This document shows positions 24,459 to 35,231 of a stretch of 64,000 nt of DNA, in pieces (the stretch's first letter is position 1; each line of letters starts with the position of its first letter). Both the position numbers and the translations under genes were made by a program. The notes beneath the pieces were generated by a model. That model was not told the DNA's origin. It did no database searches and was given only the letters and a program-made list of their open reading frames with translations. Source of the DNA: Chionis minor (Eukaryota > Chordata > Aves > Charadriiformes > Chionididae); assembly GCA_013398295.1 (NCBI GenBank), contig VZSF01001915.1:33055-97054 (forward strand). The letters are read 5' to 3'.

Positions 24459-24910
24459 ATGCATGGCTATTTGTTTGGTAAAAAACGATAGCGTTAATCT
24501 TAACCTGCCACGTGTAATACATCTTGGTAACTACTTTCCTTTTTCAAAAAAAGATTTTGGGTGGGAGGAAGCTCCCCCCCAGGCACTGGGAGGAGGGTTT
24601 GAACGCGGCACAGCTCAGTAGTAAGCAAATATCATTGCTGTCTGATGACACTCAATAAGTGGCTGGAGGAAAATGAGTCCATGCTGGGACCTCGCTTGTT
24701 AGCTCATCCCTGATGATCCCGCTGGCACTTTCAAGCTCTCCTAATAGTTTTTATCCTTGGGCTGACGGGACGGTGCAGCTGGGTGCCCCTCTGCTCAGGC
24801 ATTCCTGCCAGGTGCCGCAGGGCAGGTCGGGAGGCAGGCGCGCGGCTGCTGCCTCTTCCCCGCTTAATGGGACGGCTTTCAATCCCCCCGCTGCCTACTC
24901 CGGCATTTCC
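24459..24910. other. Spacer between the two direct-repeat copies
   Basis: The left half is AT-rich and unremarkable, with an A7 run near 24546. The right half (from about 24755) becomes GC- and CpG-rich and forms the left part of the weak CpG island. Downstream of each repeat copy there is a similar CAAAAAAAG string (about 24545 and 25024), which may mean that the original duplication was longer. Confidence 0.45.
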
Positions 24911-25170
24911 TCAGAACTAAGTATATTTATCCAAGAGCACTTCCGCAGAAAAGCTCCTTTATGCTTTGCTATATATTTTCCTTGCCAGCATCCTGACCTT
25001 TAGCACTCACCCGCAGGTTTGCCTCAAAAAAAGTTCATTTCAGCAGGCTCCCTCCTGAGCTGCGCGGAGGCCAGAAGGCAACAACCCGGGGATGGTCCCG
25101 GCTGTTGAGGACCGCTGCACGCAGAGCTGGGCTTTTATGAAATGCATCTGGCCGCACCGGGGGCTGCTGG
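24755..25170. other. Weak CpG island
   Basis: By eye I count about 22 CpGs in some 410 bases at roughly 58 percent GC, which gives an observed/expected ratio near 0.6. That is at the threshold for a CpG island and well above the rest of the desert. It contains repeat copy B. No TATA box, exon or strong open frame is linked to it; a frame on the plus strand at 24713-25003 is open but featureless. It could be an orphan promoter or enhancer, or a GC-biased patch. Confidence 0.45.
24911..25005 (+). repeat. Diverged direct repeat, copy B
   Basis: This is the partner of 24363-24458, in the same orientation about 550 bp downstream, and lies inside the weak CpG island. It retains a CpG (TTCCGCAG) that is CA in copy A, which suggests that this copy is better protected from CpG decay or closer to the ancestral state. 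Confidence 0.75.
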
Positions 25171-27974
25171 TCTTCCAGCTCTGCAAGTACCTGGCTGAAC
25201 AAAGCCAAACTGCTCAGAAGCGAGGGAAGGCAGGAATGAGGGAGGAAGGCACCTCAGTAGATTGTAGATGCTGGGCGAACCCCCTCTCCTCAAATTGCAA
25301 GGGCAAAGAGTCTTTAATTGATTCCTTGGTATGAATTGAGATTACCTCCGACTTTGAGTTAATTAAAGATTTCATGCAGCATTTCTTTCCTTGGAGGAAG
25401 AGATTTGAGACAAAGACTTGAATTTCTGTTTCAATATTTCATAGTTTTATATTAAGTAGCACCGGAGCAGAAACTGAATCTAGGTTTCCGTGCTTCCAAG
25501 GGTGCTAAACCCAAGTTGCAAAGTCATAACTACACTTCTCCAGCCAAAGAAATAGCTAGACCATGCATGTTGGAGTAGCTGTATGAGGCAGGACTGGAAA
25601 GTCGTATTTCAGATGTCTGCACCTCAAGCGCTCACCTTGCCACTGGTAGAGCCTGTAAGCTCAAGATGGGACCTGGGCATGCCAGCACTGTGCGTGAATG
25701 CCCAGAGTACTAGGTTCACAGTGAAAAAATGGAAGGTGAAAACTAGTTGGAATGGTGAGAAGGAAGTGACTAAGGGTCGACAGAGGGGACCAAAAATGAA
25801 AATCTGCAAGTGTGAATGAGAAGTGGAAGAAGCAGCATGAAACAAGAACTACTTGATTTTCCTTTTTCCAATGCCAAAGAAGCCATGTAGAAAAAGACAC
25901 TAAAAAACATAGTAAGGTTTCAGAGTTGAGAAATGGAAAGCTGAGAACTGCTAGAATAACACATAAACATGATGAGCGCCTTAATGGCATGGGCAATTAA
26001 TCATTGGGAAGGCTCATGAAAGAGAGGTAGTAGAATACATCACTTGAAGGCCTTTAATCAAGACTAGAAACCATAAAACACTGTCTGTGGTCTCCACTGA
26101 AGGCACTCTTGACCGAGGAACCATCGGGGTAAATTCTGTGGTGAGCTTTATGCCAGGACTCCAGCTAGATGTTCAGTGCAGCAGAGCCGGGGCTACTCTG
26201 GTGTGTTCTGAGAATGCCATACCCTGACCTGGCCATACTAATGCCTGAGCCTGACTTTTGCCTCTGCCTCTGGCAGAGCCTTGGGCTAGCTGAAAGGAAA
26301 GGATGCAAAAAGAGAAGAAGCTGCAGCGAGTGCTGGGAAGGCAGTGATGGAGTAGAGGCATTTTGGAACTTGGTTAGACTTTATGTTGAGTCTTCTCCAT
26401 TGGTTTGTGCAGTCAGGATTAAATCTGAATTGCCAAGGTCAGGAGACTCTGACCAGAGCATCCCTGTCTCTGCAGAAGGAGGAGCAGTCATTGGGGACCT
26501 ACACGTACTTGGGCAGAAGTTCCCAAGATCCCACTAAGCCACTGCAGGAGCCAAAGGAAATAAATGTCCTCAAACTACCAGTGGAGGAAGGTAAGGGAAC
26601 TACATTTCTCTGTAGCCTGTTTCCCCCAAAGCTTTTCTCCACAGTTGATAAAACAACACTTTTATTTTTGAAAGCTCTCAGCTCTGAGTTCAGTTCTTCC
26701 TTTAGGAGTCCCTGAGCAAAAGAAGTGAGCCATCAGCTAAGCGTGGCTAACATGTGTGTGCTCTACACCCGCTCCTAATTATTAAAAATTTAAATTTGGT
26801 GAGGGAACAGCCCTGGGCTTGAGGCCTCTGGGGGTATGCAGAGCTGGGGGGGTAGATGTTCAGCCAGCTGGGACAATCACAATAGTCCAGCCTGACTTTT
26901 AACTCACGGAAAACCTCCAAAGTGCAAAACAACCTAGAAAGTTCACTGGGAGTTGATGGTATTCAGTGCCTCCCAGGTCTGGGCTGTCAAAGAATGATTT
27001 TAATAGCACATTAAGTATGAGATTCTGGAACATGATCAAGACCTAACACAAGGAAGTAGCTTTTAATTAACAAGTTCCACATGCTATGTATGAAAAGTAA
27101 CAGCCATTCTAATTTATTAGAATTAGGTTACATATCAAAAAACCTCCAATGTTGAGTTTAGCTGCTTTAATTTAAAATAAACATTTCTACATCGAGGTGG
27201 CACAAAAGAAAATTTGCTTAAGTTTAATTTTTATACTACTAAAAGGATTTTACAGCTTAGAAGATATGCTTTACTTCACACCATACAACTGCCGAAAATT
27301 GGATTAATTGTACTGCTTTCAGCAATTGTACAGCATAAACCATTAATAATTTAGACTCATGGGGTTTGCTTTGTTTAATTTATTTCCAAAAAATTATTTT
27401 TATGGCAGAATGCTAAAATAACATGTAACCAAACATTTAGATTTATATGGTGAGTTTTGGCCAGTAAAAACCTTAGTTAGAATGGAATTAGCTGCGTTCA
27501 GACCCTGAAATTCTGGAGAGTTTTATCAAAAGCAGCCATATGAAACCAGAAGCTCGAAGAGGTAGTTTGGTTTTGTTTTGCTGAAGTTTTTGGAGCTAAC
27601 ATTCATTATAGCATTGCTGCAATAAGTAGTAGAGAGGTGAAACAGTGCTTAACTGCATCCTCGTGGTACTGTTGTCTCCCAGCTCTCCCTAACTTTGGCA
27701 TGTCATTTTATTAGGCAAGAAGATACCTTTTAATGCCCTAACAGTGTCACAGTGCTCTGCTGCTGCCACTGAAGGACTGGAATTCGCTGAGTTGGTTTAG
27801 CGGATCAGATCATCAGTGGATCAGTGCATATTTTGAAGACCACTTCACACATTAGATCACCATTGGTGGTTTCACAGATTGTTCGGCAGCTTTTAAATGT
27901 TGCACAAAAACTTCTTAAGAATTGGTATTTAAAAATAAAATTCCCCAGGACGAAGCTGTATGGAGGGAGGGAGG

Positions 27975-28035
27975 AATGGATAGGGCCAGAGGGGACCTCT
28001 AAGGTCACTGAATCCAGTCTTTGCTACCACATGCA
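27975..28035 (-). mobile_element. Possible old CR1 3'-end fragment
   Basis: The plus strand reads AGAGGGGACCTCTAAGGTCA followed by CTGAATCCAGTC. This resembles the reverse complement of the GACC..TGGACT..AGAGGTCCCTTCC block near the 3' end of CR1 elements. The match covers only about 40 bases and the octamer tail is missing, so it may be coincidence. Confidence 0.35.
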
Positions 28036-29446
28036 ACCACATCACAGGGTCCCCTTCAAAAGGGATTCATAAGTCTTCAGAAAGCATTCTCCTCTCTGCA
28101 AGGCCTTTGATATCGAATACAGCCTAATTATACAGCATATACATTCCTGATTAAAAAGAGAGGGAGGGGAAAAAAAAAAGAAATACCAGTAAAGTCCGCG
28201 CTGACTGAAGTTAATATTTACTGAATAGCGGAAACCATCATTCCACCCACTAAAACGTGGTTAATCAGAGCTTGCTCTGTTGCCCAGGACAGCCAAAGAC
28301 GGGAGCTGCTTCGCAGACTCGTGTTGTGCACAGATGACCAGGCACCATCCCTGGAGCGCAGCCGCGCTGCCCACACACTTGCAGTAGGAGGTTGTGGTTC
28401 AGCTTCCTGCCTGCTGCTGTATCGCCCATCCCAAGCACTCCCAAACCGCCACAAGCCCAAAAATGCCATCAAATACAAGTGAATATTGCCATTCTTTGAC
28501 TGGGATTCTGAAGCTCTTGATTTAGAGTTTTCAAGCTTTTCTCTGTAACCAGCAGAGCTCCAGGCGGTCTTCTTTATGAAAGTGAAGGCTGAAACTCTAA
28601 ATGTACAAAAAGTACTCCAGGGGTGAGGACGTAAAGCTTGTCCCAAGAAGGCTAGGAAAGCCCACAGGCTTCCTGGTGCACCAGGCAGCTCCCTGTGGGC
28701 AGAGAGGTTCTTCCATATGATTTTGCTCCCAATGTTTTGTATCCCCAGACTCAACATGCACTCTGCTTGTATGTCCCTCCTGCGGCGTCAGTGGTACTTG
28801 CGCAAGCCCTAGCAGACAGGTGACAGCAGGATGCTTTGACCGACGACTCATTTTCTGCAAAACAAGCTGCGTTTCTGCAGGTCCAGCTCCCTGGCTTTGA
28901 AGTATGCTCTGCTGATCACTCATTTGAACACTGGACGCTTCATGCTTTCATAACTCCTGCTCCTCCCCGGGCACTTTTCCAGAGCTCCACAAATGCCAGG
29001 CTGCTGTGGATGCTGCTGGATCCCTCCCTGCTCGCCCAAGCAGCAGCTCCCCACATTAGTTAGGGGAGTCACTGGTTCCTGAGGTTCCCACCGCCAGCGT
29101 GACAAGGTTGGCAGGATTAGCATGAGCTTTAGCAATTTCATTTTCTACTCTAAAAGATCACGCTCTGAAGCCTCTCGGTCTGTACCCTACACGCTTGTGC
29201 AAGCCCATCCGTGCTGCCCAGCACCTCCCACGCCAGCCGTCCCCGGGCTCTCCCCTCGCTCCCTTCCACCGCTGGTGGTCAGGCCCGCCTCGCTGCCATG
29301 CCAGCTGTCTGGATTAATTGCTCGCTCTCTCTTTCCACCTCACCAACTCCCCATCTGTTTTTCAGCTATAGCTTAAATCCCTTTTGATCTGATCCCGAAT
29401 CACTGACTCCAACGGGAGCCTGCGCACAGACTTTCTGGGAGCAGGT

Positions 29447-29461
29447 CCCTCCCTCCCTCCC
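29447..29461 (-). other. (CCCT)n run, G-quadruplex-prone on the minus strand
   Basis: Four CCC tracts are separated by single T loops, so the minus strand carries four GGG tracts with one-base loops, a very stable quadruplex pattern. No gene feature adjoins it. Confidence 0.55.
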
Positions 29462-32400
29462 GCTTCCCAGCTCCCTCTGATGTTAGCCTGTGGTGCTTAT
29501 TGCTGCGTATTGAATCTCTCCTTGCCAAGGGCTGGATCCTGCAATGCTGTGGGAACCGTGGCCTTCATCCTTAGGAGCACATACATAGCTGTATTTTTTT
29601 TTTTTTTATCTATTAATTTTGTTGAAATCAAGACTACGCCTAGGGCTTTTCTGGAGAGTGTGCAAAACACGCAGCACATTGCAGGACTAATCTTCCCATC
29701 CTAAACTGTTCTATAGACATGCTGCGATGCACAGTATAGCCAAACACAGAGGGAGCATCGATCCCCTCATTTCATTTAAAAGGCCTTTTATTCACCCTAG
29801 CAGTTATTTAATGCTGTTATCTATTTACTCAATTTAGTTAACTTAATGCACCGCTATTTAGACAATGTCTTTGTACTGGAGACAGAGAACATCATAGTAA
29901 TTGAAACTGCAGCATGGTTCAGTTATTGTGTAGTCATGAGAGCTTAATTGTGTCATCAGAAACCATTACTACTGGTGCCTCTTTTGTACCCTGAGCACTG
30001 GCATTGATTGTAAACCAAAACGCCAAAAATTACACACAGGAACAATCTTCACAGCTGAATCTGTCTTCTGGACCTTGAAAAGTAGTAACACAGAGTGCCC
30101 CATACACCCAACATTTTTCAAGACTAAGGCAGCCTTTTTCACCCATGGACGAAGCAATTAACCAGCATATTTATGAAGAGTTTGGCTGTGCAGTTTCCAA
30201 ATGTGTACTTCAAAGTGTCTCCGTTTTCTTGGCGTTATGATAGATAAAACAGGTACACATGAACTACATCTACTTCCACAAACATGAATGCAAAGAGCCA
30301 GATTACATACACTGCAATTACAGGATAAGCAGAGAGACGTTAATGTAAACTGTGACTGAGGAATGTGTGTTTGGGCAATGGAGTCTCCCTTTTTATGTGC
30401 AGGAGCCAAGCAGAGACAAGAATCAAGGCAGAGCTTGCAGGTGAGCACAGAAATCTGCAAAGTAGAAAAGTGGTATCTGGGAATTATCCGAGACACCTAA
30501 TCCATATAAGAAATTACTGTACCCATCTTTTTTTAATAGGTTGATAAATGGAACTTGGTAGATCACACTAGCAAGAAAATCGGTATCTTTGGTGAAGATT
30601 TGCAAATATATAGAAAAAGAGAACAAATGGTAATCGTCACTTGATGTAAACTGAAGGAGAAAACAGCGCTCGAGGGACTACCATTAAACCTGCTTTTAAG
30701 GTTTGATTTTGCAATGCACTGAATAAACTCAGCTCCCACTGAAATCAATGGAAGTTGAATGTCTTCTGCAAAAAGTTGAGTCAGCAACCTTAGGTGATTT
30801 ATTGTATTCATAATACTGCAGGTGTTTTTGCGACATCAGAGGAAAGTTCTTAGAGAGATCTGCAGGGAAAATCAAAATCTTGTGAGAAAAAAAGGCAAGA
30901 TTTGACATTTGAGCAATGAGAGGCTTAAAAGGTCTAAAAAGGAAAGGGCAAGTTACCAGACACCCAGTTAACTGAGGGTTTGCAGGAATCACTCTGCAGG
31001 TTCTCTAGGCTTCCTCCCTGTTCTCACAAAGATCAGAAAAGGGACAGATTTGTGGTGACAATGTACCCAGTAGGCAGGCAGATGCCTGTCCCTTTCCTAG
31101 AGCAAGATCTTCTCCCTGCTTCTGCCCAGGAAGGTGGACAAATGCCATGTGTCTGTACTTGGTGCAGAGCCTGCGGAAGTTCTCATCTAGAAAAAAGCAG
31201 ATAAAAGAATTTTAGCAAAGCTGGAAGCAGCCCACAATGTTTTGCATCATTCTCTGTGGTCTCTGTGGTCTCTCTAGTTTCACATTTCACTATTCCAGCA
31301 GGCACTGATGGAAAGAAAGGCAGGAACTGGCAGCGATGTACTCCTGTAGGGACACAGAGGCAAAAGAGTCTGCTGGGGTGCCTGAAAGCCTTTCAGAATT
31401 GGTCCTTCTCTGTGCCAGCTTCCCCTGTCCTCTGCACTTCATCATTGTGATCGGATGACACTCAGCTGTGTCTCACTGAGACACCTAATCCAGCTTCATA
31501 TGTTCTCCCCAAGTTCCTACCCTATAGTCTTTAAAGGGACCAAGATCCCATGCAAGGCATAAAACTTCAGGCTTGTACGTGCTCATCTTTTTTCAGTGGC
31601 TCTGAGGACCCAAACCACTCCTGTCCTGGTCCTTGTGAAGGCTTTTCCATGGGTGGAAAGTATCCGTCCTCCACTCGGCTGCTGCTACCATGAAGTCTGG
31701 TACAAGCCTGTTCTTGTCTTTTAAGTAACTTTCCTTCGTTCCTCTTTGGCATCAGCAAGCTCCAGCCATTATAAAATTACTTTCTCCCTGTAAGGCATTG
31801 CTAGAAAGACAGAAGGGTGAAAAGAGACCTTTCCCCTCGCAGCTGCATTGGACTGGCCGGATTCGAGCCCAGCTGCCCCAGCTGCAGGTGCTTCCTTTCT
31901 GTGTCCCCTGCCTCCTTACCGTCCCCTCGGCCCATCCAGCTGCCTCCGCTCCTGCAGCTTCTCAGAGGAAAGGACAGAGAGAAGGGAAGGTTTACAAAAG
32001 AAACACTGGGCTGATCCCAGGAAAAAAGCAAGGCCTGGACTTCTGCTGCCATTGGTGTTCACCGGGCAGTCATGCCGGGGGTTCTTGGAGATTTCCTTGC
32101 TGGGTGGCAGAACACTTTGAGACACGCATCACTCCCACCTTCTTGAGGTGTCTTAAGCCTCCTAAGAGTCAGGCAGATCCCAGCTGAATCCAAATAAGCT
32201 GGTAGGCACAGAAGTACTGAGTTGGGGATCTGGAATGCGGTGTAGCTGTGCTGGCACCAGGCTACTCCTTGTTAATGAGTCCTGTCCCTCTGCAAGATTC
32301 ATTATCTTGGGCAAAACGCTGGTCTGACCAAATGATCCCGGTCTGTGCTGTTTTCTGACAGACCTCTGCTTGTCCTCCTCTGCCTGTCCTACCCCCCAGC

Positions 32401-33154
32401 AGGAGCTGACATCAAGGGTTGAGGATATAGTTAGAAAATGAGAAGCCTGGGACCAACAAGCATTTCTATACTCAAGTGTCCAACTCTGAGTCCTTGGTTC
32501 AAGAGCTATACACTGCACAACTTGAGATCTCTGCAAGAAGGTGTGTAGGTAACTGCGCCTCCTGCCCCTCAGCTACCCTGCCTGTACTGTGAAAGAATTA
32601 CACCGTTTAGGAGGAGCCACAGTGTGAAATAACTTTCCACAGAGAAACTATCCACAGAGGAACAGGCAAGGGTATGTGTATGCTTGCATAAAAGATAGGC
32701 AGATATATCTTGGAAGAAAGAGGAAAATGAAAAATGCAAAGCGAAGTCATACCTGGAATTCATTGGTCTATCTGCAAAAGTACTTAAGGGGGCCTCCTTT
32801 GGGTTAATTCTTTCATGGGTCGCCAGAGAAAATTATAGTCTGGTTGAGTTATTTCTTTTGCATTAATCTTTCTGCAGCAATCACCACCTTCTTCTTCATA
32901 ATCTTTAAATTAAGGCATGTATTAATTATTTATACAGCTCCATCCATGTATGTGTGTATTTCACAAAGCAAGTAAAATGAGGCCTTGTTCGCAGCAGAGT
33001 GTATAATTTAGCACAGGCAGAGGCAAAACTGGTGAAAAATTCAGGTGTGGAAGCAACAGTGGAGAAGAAACAAAGATGGGAAAGACTTGAGGAGGAGATT
33101 GTTTTTCTAGAAGAAAAGCAATGACATTGTGCCCAGAGAAAGGAAGACTCTCCT

Positions 33155-34735
33155 TTGATTGAGGAGGATTGGCTAAGAGATCATTAAAACAGATTTGACA
33201 CCCACAAATCCATGGGCCCTGATGGGATGCACCCATGAGTGTTGAGGGAGCTGGCAGATGTTATTGCAAAGCCACTCTCCATTATCTTTGAAAGGTCATG
33301 GGGAACAGGACAGGTGCCTGAATACTGGAGGAAAACTAATGTCATGCCAGTATTCAAAAAGGGCAAGAAGGAGGACCCGGGAAACTACAAGCCAGTCAGC
33401 CTTGCGACCATCCCTGGAAAGGTGATGGAACACCTTATCCTGGACGTCATTGCAAAGCATGTAGAAGAAAAGAACGTTATTTGGAGCGATCAACATGGAT
33501 TCATCATGGGGAAATAATACTTGACCTATCTGATAACCTGTGATGGTATGTCTGGCTGGGTAGATGAGGGGAGAGCAGTGGATGTTGTCTACCTCAACTT
33601 CAGCAAGGCTTTTGACACTATCTACCGTAACACCCTCATAGGCAAGCTTAGGAAATGTGGGTTAGATGAGTGGATAGTGAGGTGGATTGAGAACCAGCTG
33701 AATGGCAGAGCTCAGAGGGTTGTGGTCAGTGGCGTGGGGTCCGGTTGGAGGTCTGTAACTACTGGTGTTCCTCAGGGGTCAGTAATGGGTATAGTCTTGT
33801 TCAGCACATTCATCAATGACCTGCATGAGGGGACAGAATGGACCCTCAGTAAGTTAGATGATGACAGAAAACTGAGAGGAGTGGCTGTCACACCAGAAGG
33901 CTGTGCTGCTATTCAGTGAGACCTGGACCTGGAGACTTGGGCGGAGAGGAACCTAATGAAGTGCGAGTGTAGGGTCCTGCACCTGGGGAGGAATAACCCC
34001 ATGCAGCAGTACCGATTGGGGGCTGACCTGCTGGAAAGCAGCTCTGCAGAGAGGGACCTGGGAGTCTTGGTGGGCAACAGGATGCCCATGGGCCAGCAAT
34101 GTGCCCTTGTGGCCAAGAAGGCAAATGGCATCCTGGGGTGCATCAAGAGGAGTGTGGCCAGCAGGTCAAGGGAGGTCATTCTCCCCCTCTACTCTGCCTT
34201 GGTGAGACCACAGCTCGAGTACTGAGTCCAGTTCTGGGGTCCCCAGTTTAAGAAGATCAGGGAACTGCTGGAGAGGGTGCAGCGAAGGGACACAAAGATG
34301 ATTAGGGGGCTGGAACATCTTTCTTATGAGGAAAGGCTGAGGGAGTTGGGTTTTTTTAGTGAAGAGAAGACTGAGGGGGGAATCTCACCAATGTTTACAA
34401 ATACTTAAAGGGAGGATGCCGGGAGGAGGCGGCCAGTCTTTTTTTCAGTGGTACCCAGTGATAGGACAAGGGGCAATGGGTATAAAATCAAATATAGGAG
34501 GTTCCATCTGAACATGAGGAGAAACTTCTTGACTTTGAGGGTGGCAGAGCACTGGCACAGGCTGCCCAGAGAGGTGGTGGAGTCTCCGACTTGGGAGACA
34601 TTCCAAACCTGCCTGGATGCCATCCTGTGTACCCTGCTCTAGGTGGACCTGCTCTGGCAGGTCAGTTGGACCAGATGATCTCTAGAGGTCCCTTCCAACC
34701 CTTAACATTCTGTGTGATTCTGTGGGATTCTCCTC
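33155..34735 (+). mobile_element. CR1 LINE, 5'-truncated, with decayed reverse transcriptase
   Basis: This CR1 copy runs from the pre-RT region (CCCATGGGCCCTGATGGGATG, about 33212) through the RT domain to the 3' end with ATTCTGTG/GATTCTGTGGGATTCT at 34707-34731. One frame is traceable for about 1 kb from 33239. It includes [12 protein letters not shown] (RT box A), [11 protein letters not shown] (box B) and the catalytic box at 33854-33865, which reads LDDD instead of the usual FADD/YADD. Three in-frame stops break it: TAA at 33515-33517, TGA at 33917-33919 (CGA to TGA, a CpG decay change) and TGA at 34223-34225 (TGT to TGA). The same frame continues to about 34385. The copy is dead but only moderately diverged. 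The endonuclease domain and ORF1 are absent. The 5' limit is uncertain by about 30 bp. Confidence 0.95.
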
Positions 34736-34822
34736 CAGCCTTGGCTGCACACCACCAGCTTGGTAACTTTTGGAGGTGTGGTGATGCTACACAATCTGTC
34801 TATCACAGTCTGTAACAGCGAG
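34736..34822. other. Short spacer between CR1 and the CATC tract
   Basis: Unique sequence between the CR1 3' end and the microsatellite; nothing recognisable in it. Confidence 0.5.
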
Positions 34823-34867
34823 CATCCATCCATCCATCCATCCATCCATCCATCCATCCATCCATCA
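34823..34867 (+). repeat. (CATC)n microsatellite, about eleven units
   Basis: A perfect tetranucleotide tract of about 45 bases, followed within 8 bases by the 5' edge of the LTR on the plus strand. A second, interrupted CATC tract sits directly on the other side of the LTR (35207-35231), which suggests that the LTR split an existing tract. Confidence 0.95.
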
Positions 34868-34874
34868 TTCTGAC

Positions 34875-35206
34875 TGTCGTGGTTTGGTCTCAGCATGCAA
34901 CAAAGAAACATGTGGCTGCTCACCCAACTCCCACAGTGGTGGGGAAAGTCGGAAGAAAAAGGCAAAATTTATGGGTTGAGATAAAGACAGTTTAACAGAA
35001 CAGCAAAAGAAAGAGGAAAATAACAACAGTAACACTGATGGAGAAATATGCAAACAGGGTTACCGTACCACTGCTCACTGAACAGACCCAGGAAGACCCA
35101 GCCTGCTCCCAAGCAGCGACTCCCCAGCTACTGGGCATGGCATCACATGGTATGGAATACCTGTGCTGTCCCAGAAATTAACCCTATCCCTGCCTGAACC
35201 AGGACA
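34875..35206 (-). mobile_element. Solo LTR of an avian ERV (ERVL-type), internally shortened
   Basis: On the plus strand the element starts TGTCGTGGTTTGG and ends CTGAACCAGGACA. It contains GGTTGAGATAAAGACAGTTTAACAGAAC near 34975, GGGCATGGCATCACATGGTATGGAA near 35133 and AATTAACCCTATCCC near 35177. These are the landmarks of a very common bird LTR whose sense orientation, as I remember it, is the opposite strand. At 332 bp it is well below the roughly 600-700 bp of fuller copies. The part that usually holds the TATA box (just left of GGGCATGG) is reduced, so the promoter is probably dead. No gag, pol or env sequence is attached, so this is a solo LTR left after recombination. The flanking bases do not show a clear target-site duplication. 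Confidence 0.82.
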
Positions 35207-35231
35207 CCATCCATGCATCCATCCATCATCC
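35207..35231 (+). repeat. Interrupted (CATC)n tract, right side of the LTR
   Basis: A short tract of CATC units with one G interruption, adjoining the last base of the LTR. It mirrors the longer tract at 34823-34867. Confidence 0.85.

Larger units (their letters stand above)
25171..33154. other. Gene desert, no gene recognised
   Basis: No exon can be supported. AT-rich stretches at about 27060-27480 and 29750-29970 are rich in TTAATT/AATTA and CAATTGTAC-type motifs and look like candidate conserved non-coding elements, but conservation cannot be judged from one sequence. A T-run is near 29587-29606. The frames at 28218-28757 (minus) and 31798-32187 (plus) are open but show no family signature. 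Confidence 0.5.

Noticed and set aside
31858..31872. GGATTCGAGCCC string resembling a tRNA B box
   Set aside because: No A box or cloverleaf is present in the preceding 70 bases.
34702..34965. Minus-strand frame with repeated GWMD units
   Set aside because: It is the translation of the (CATC)n microsatellite.
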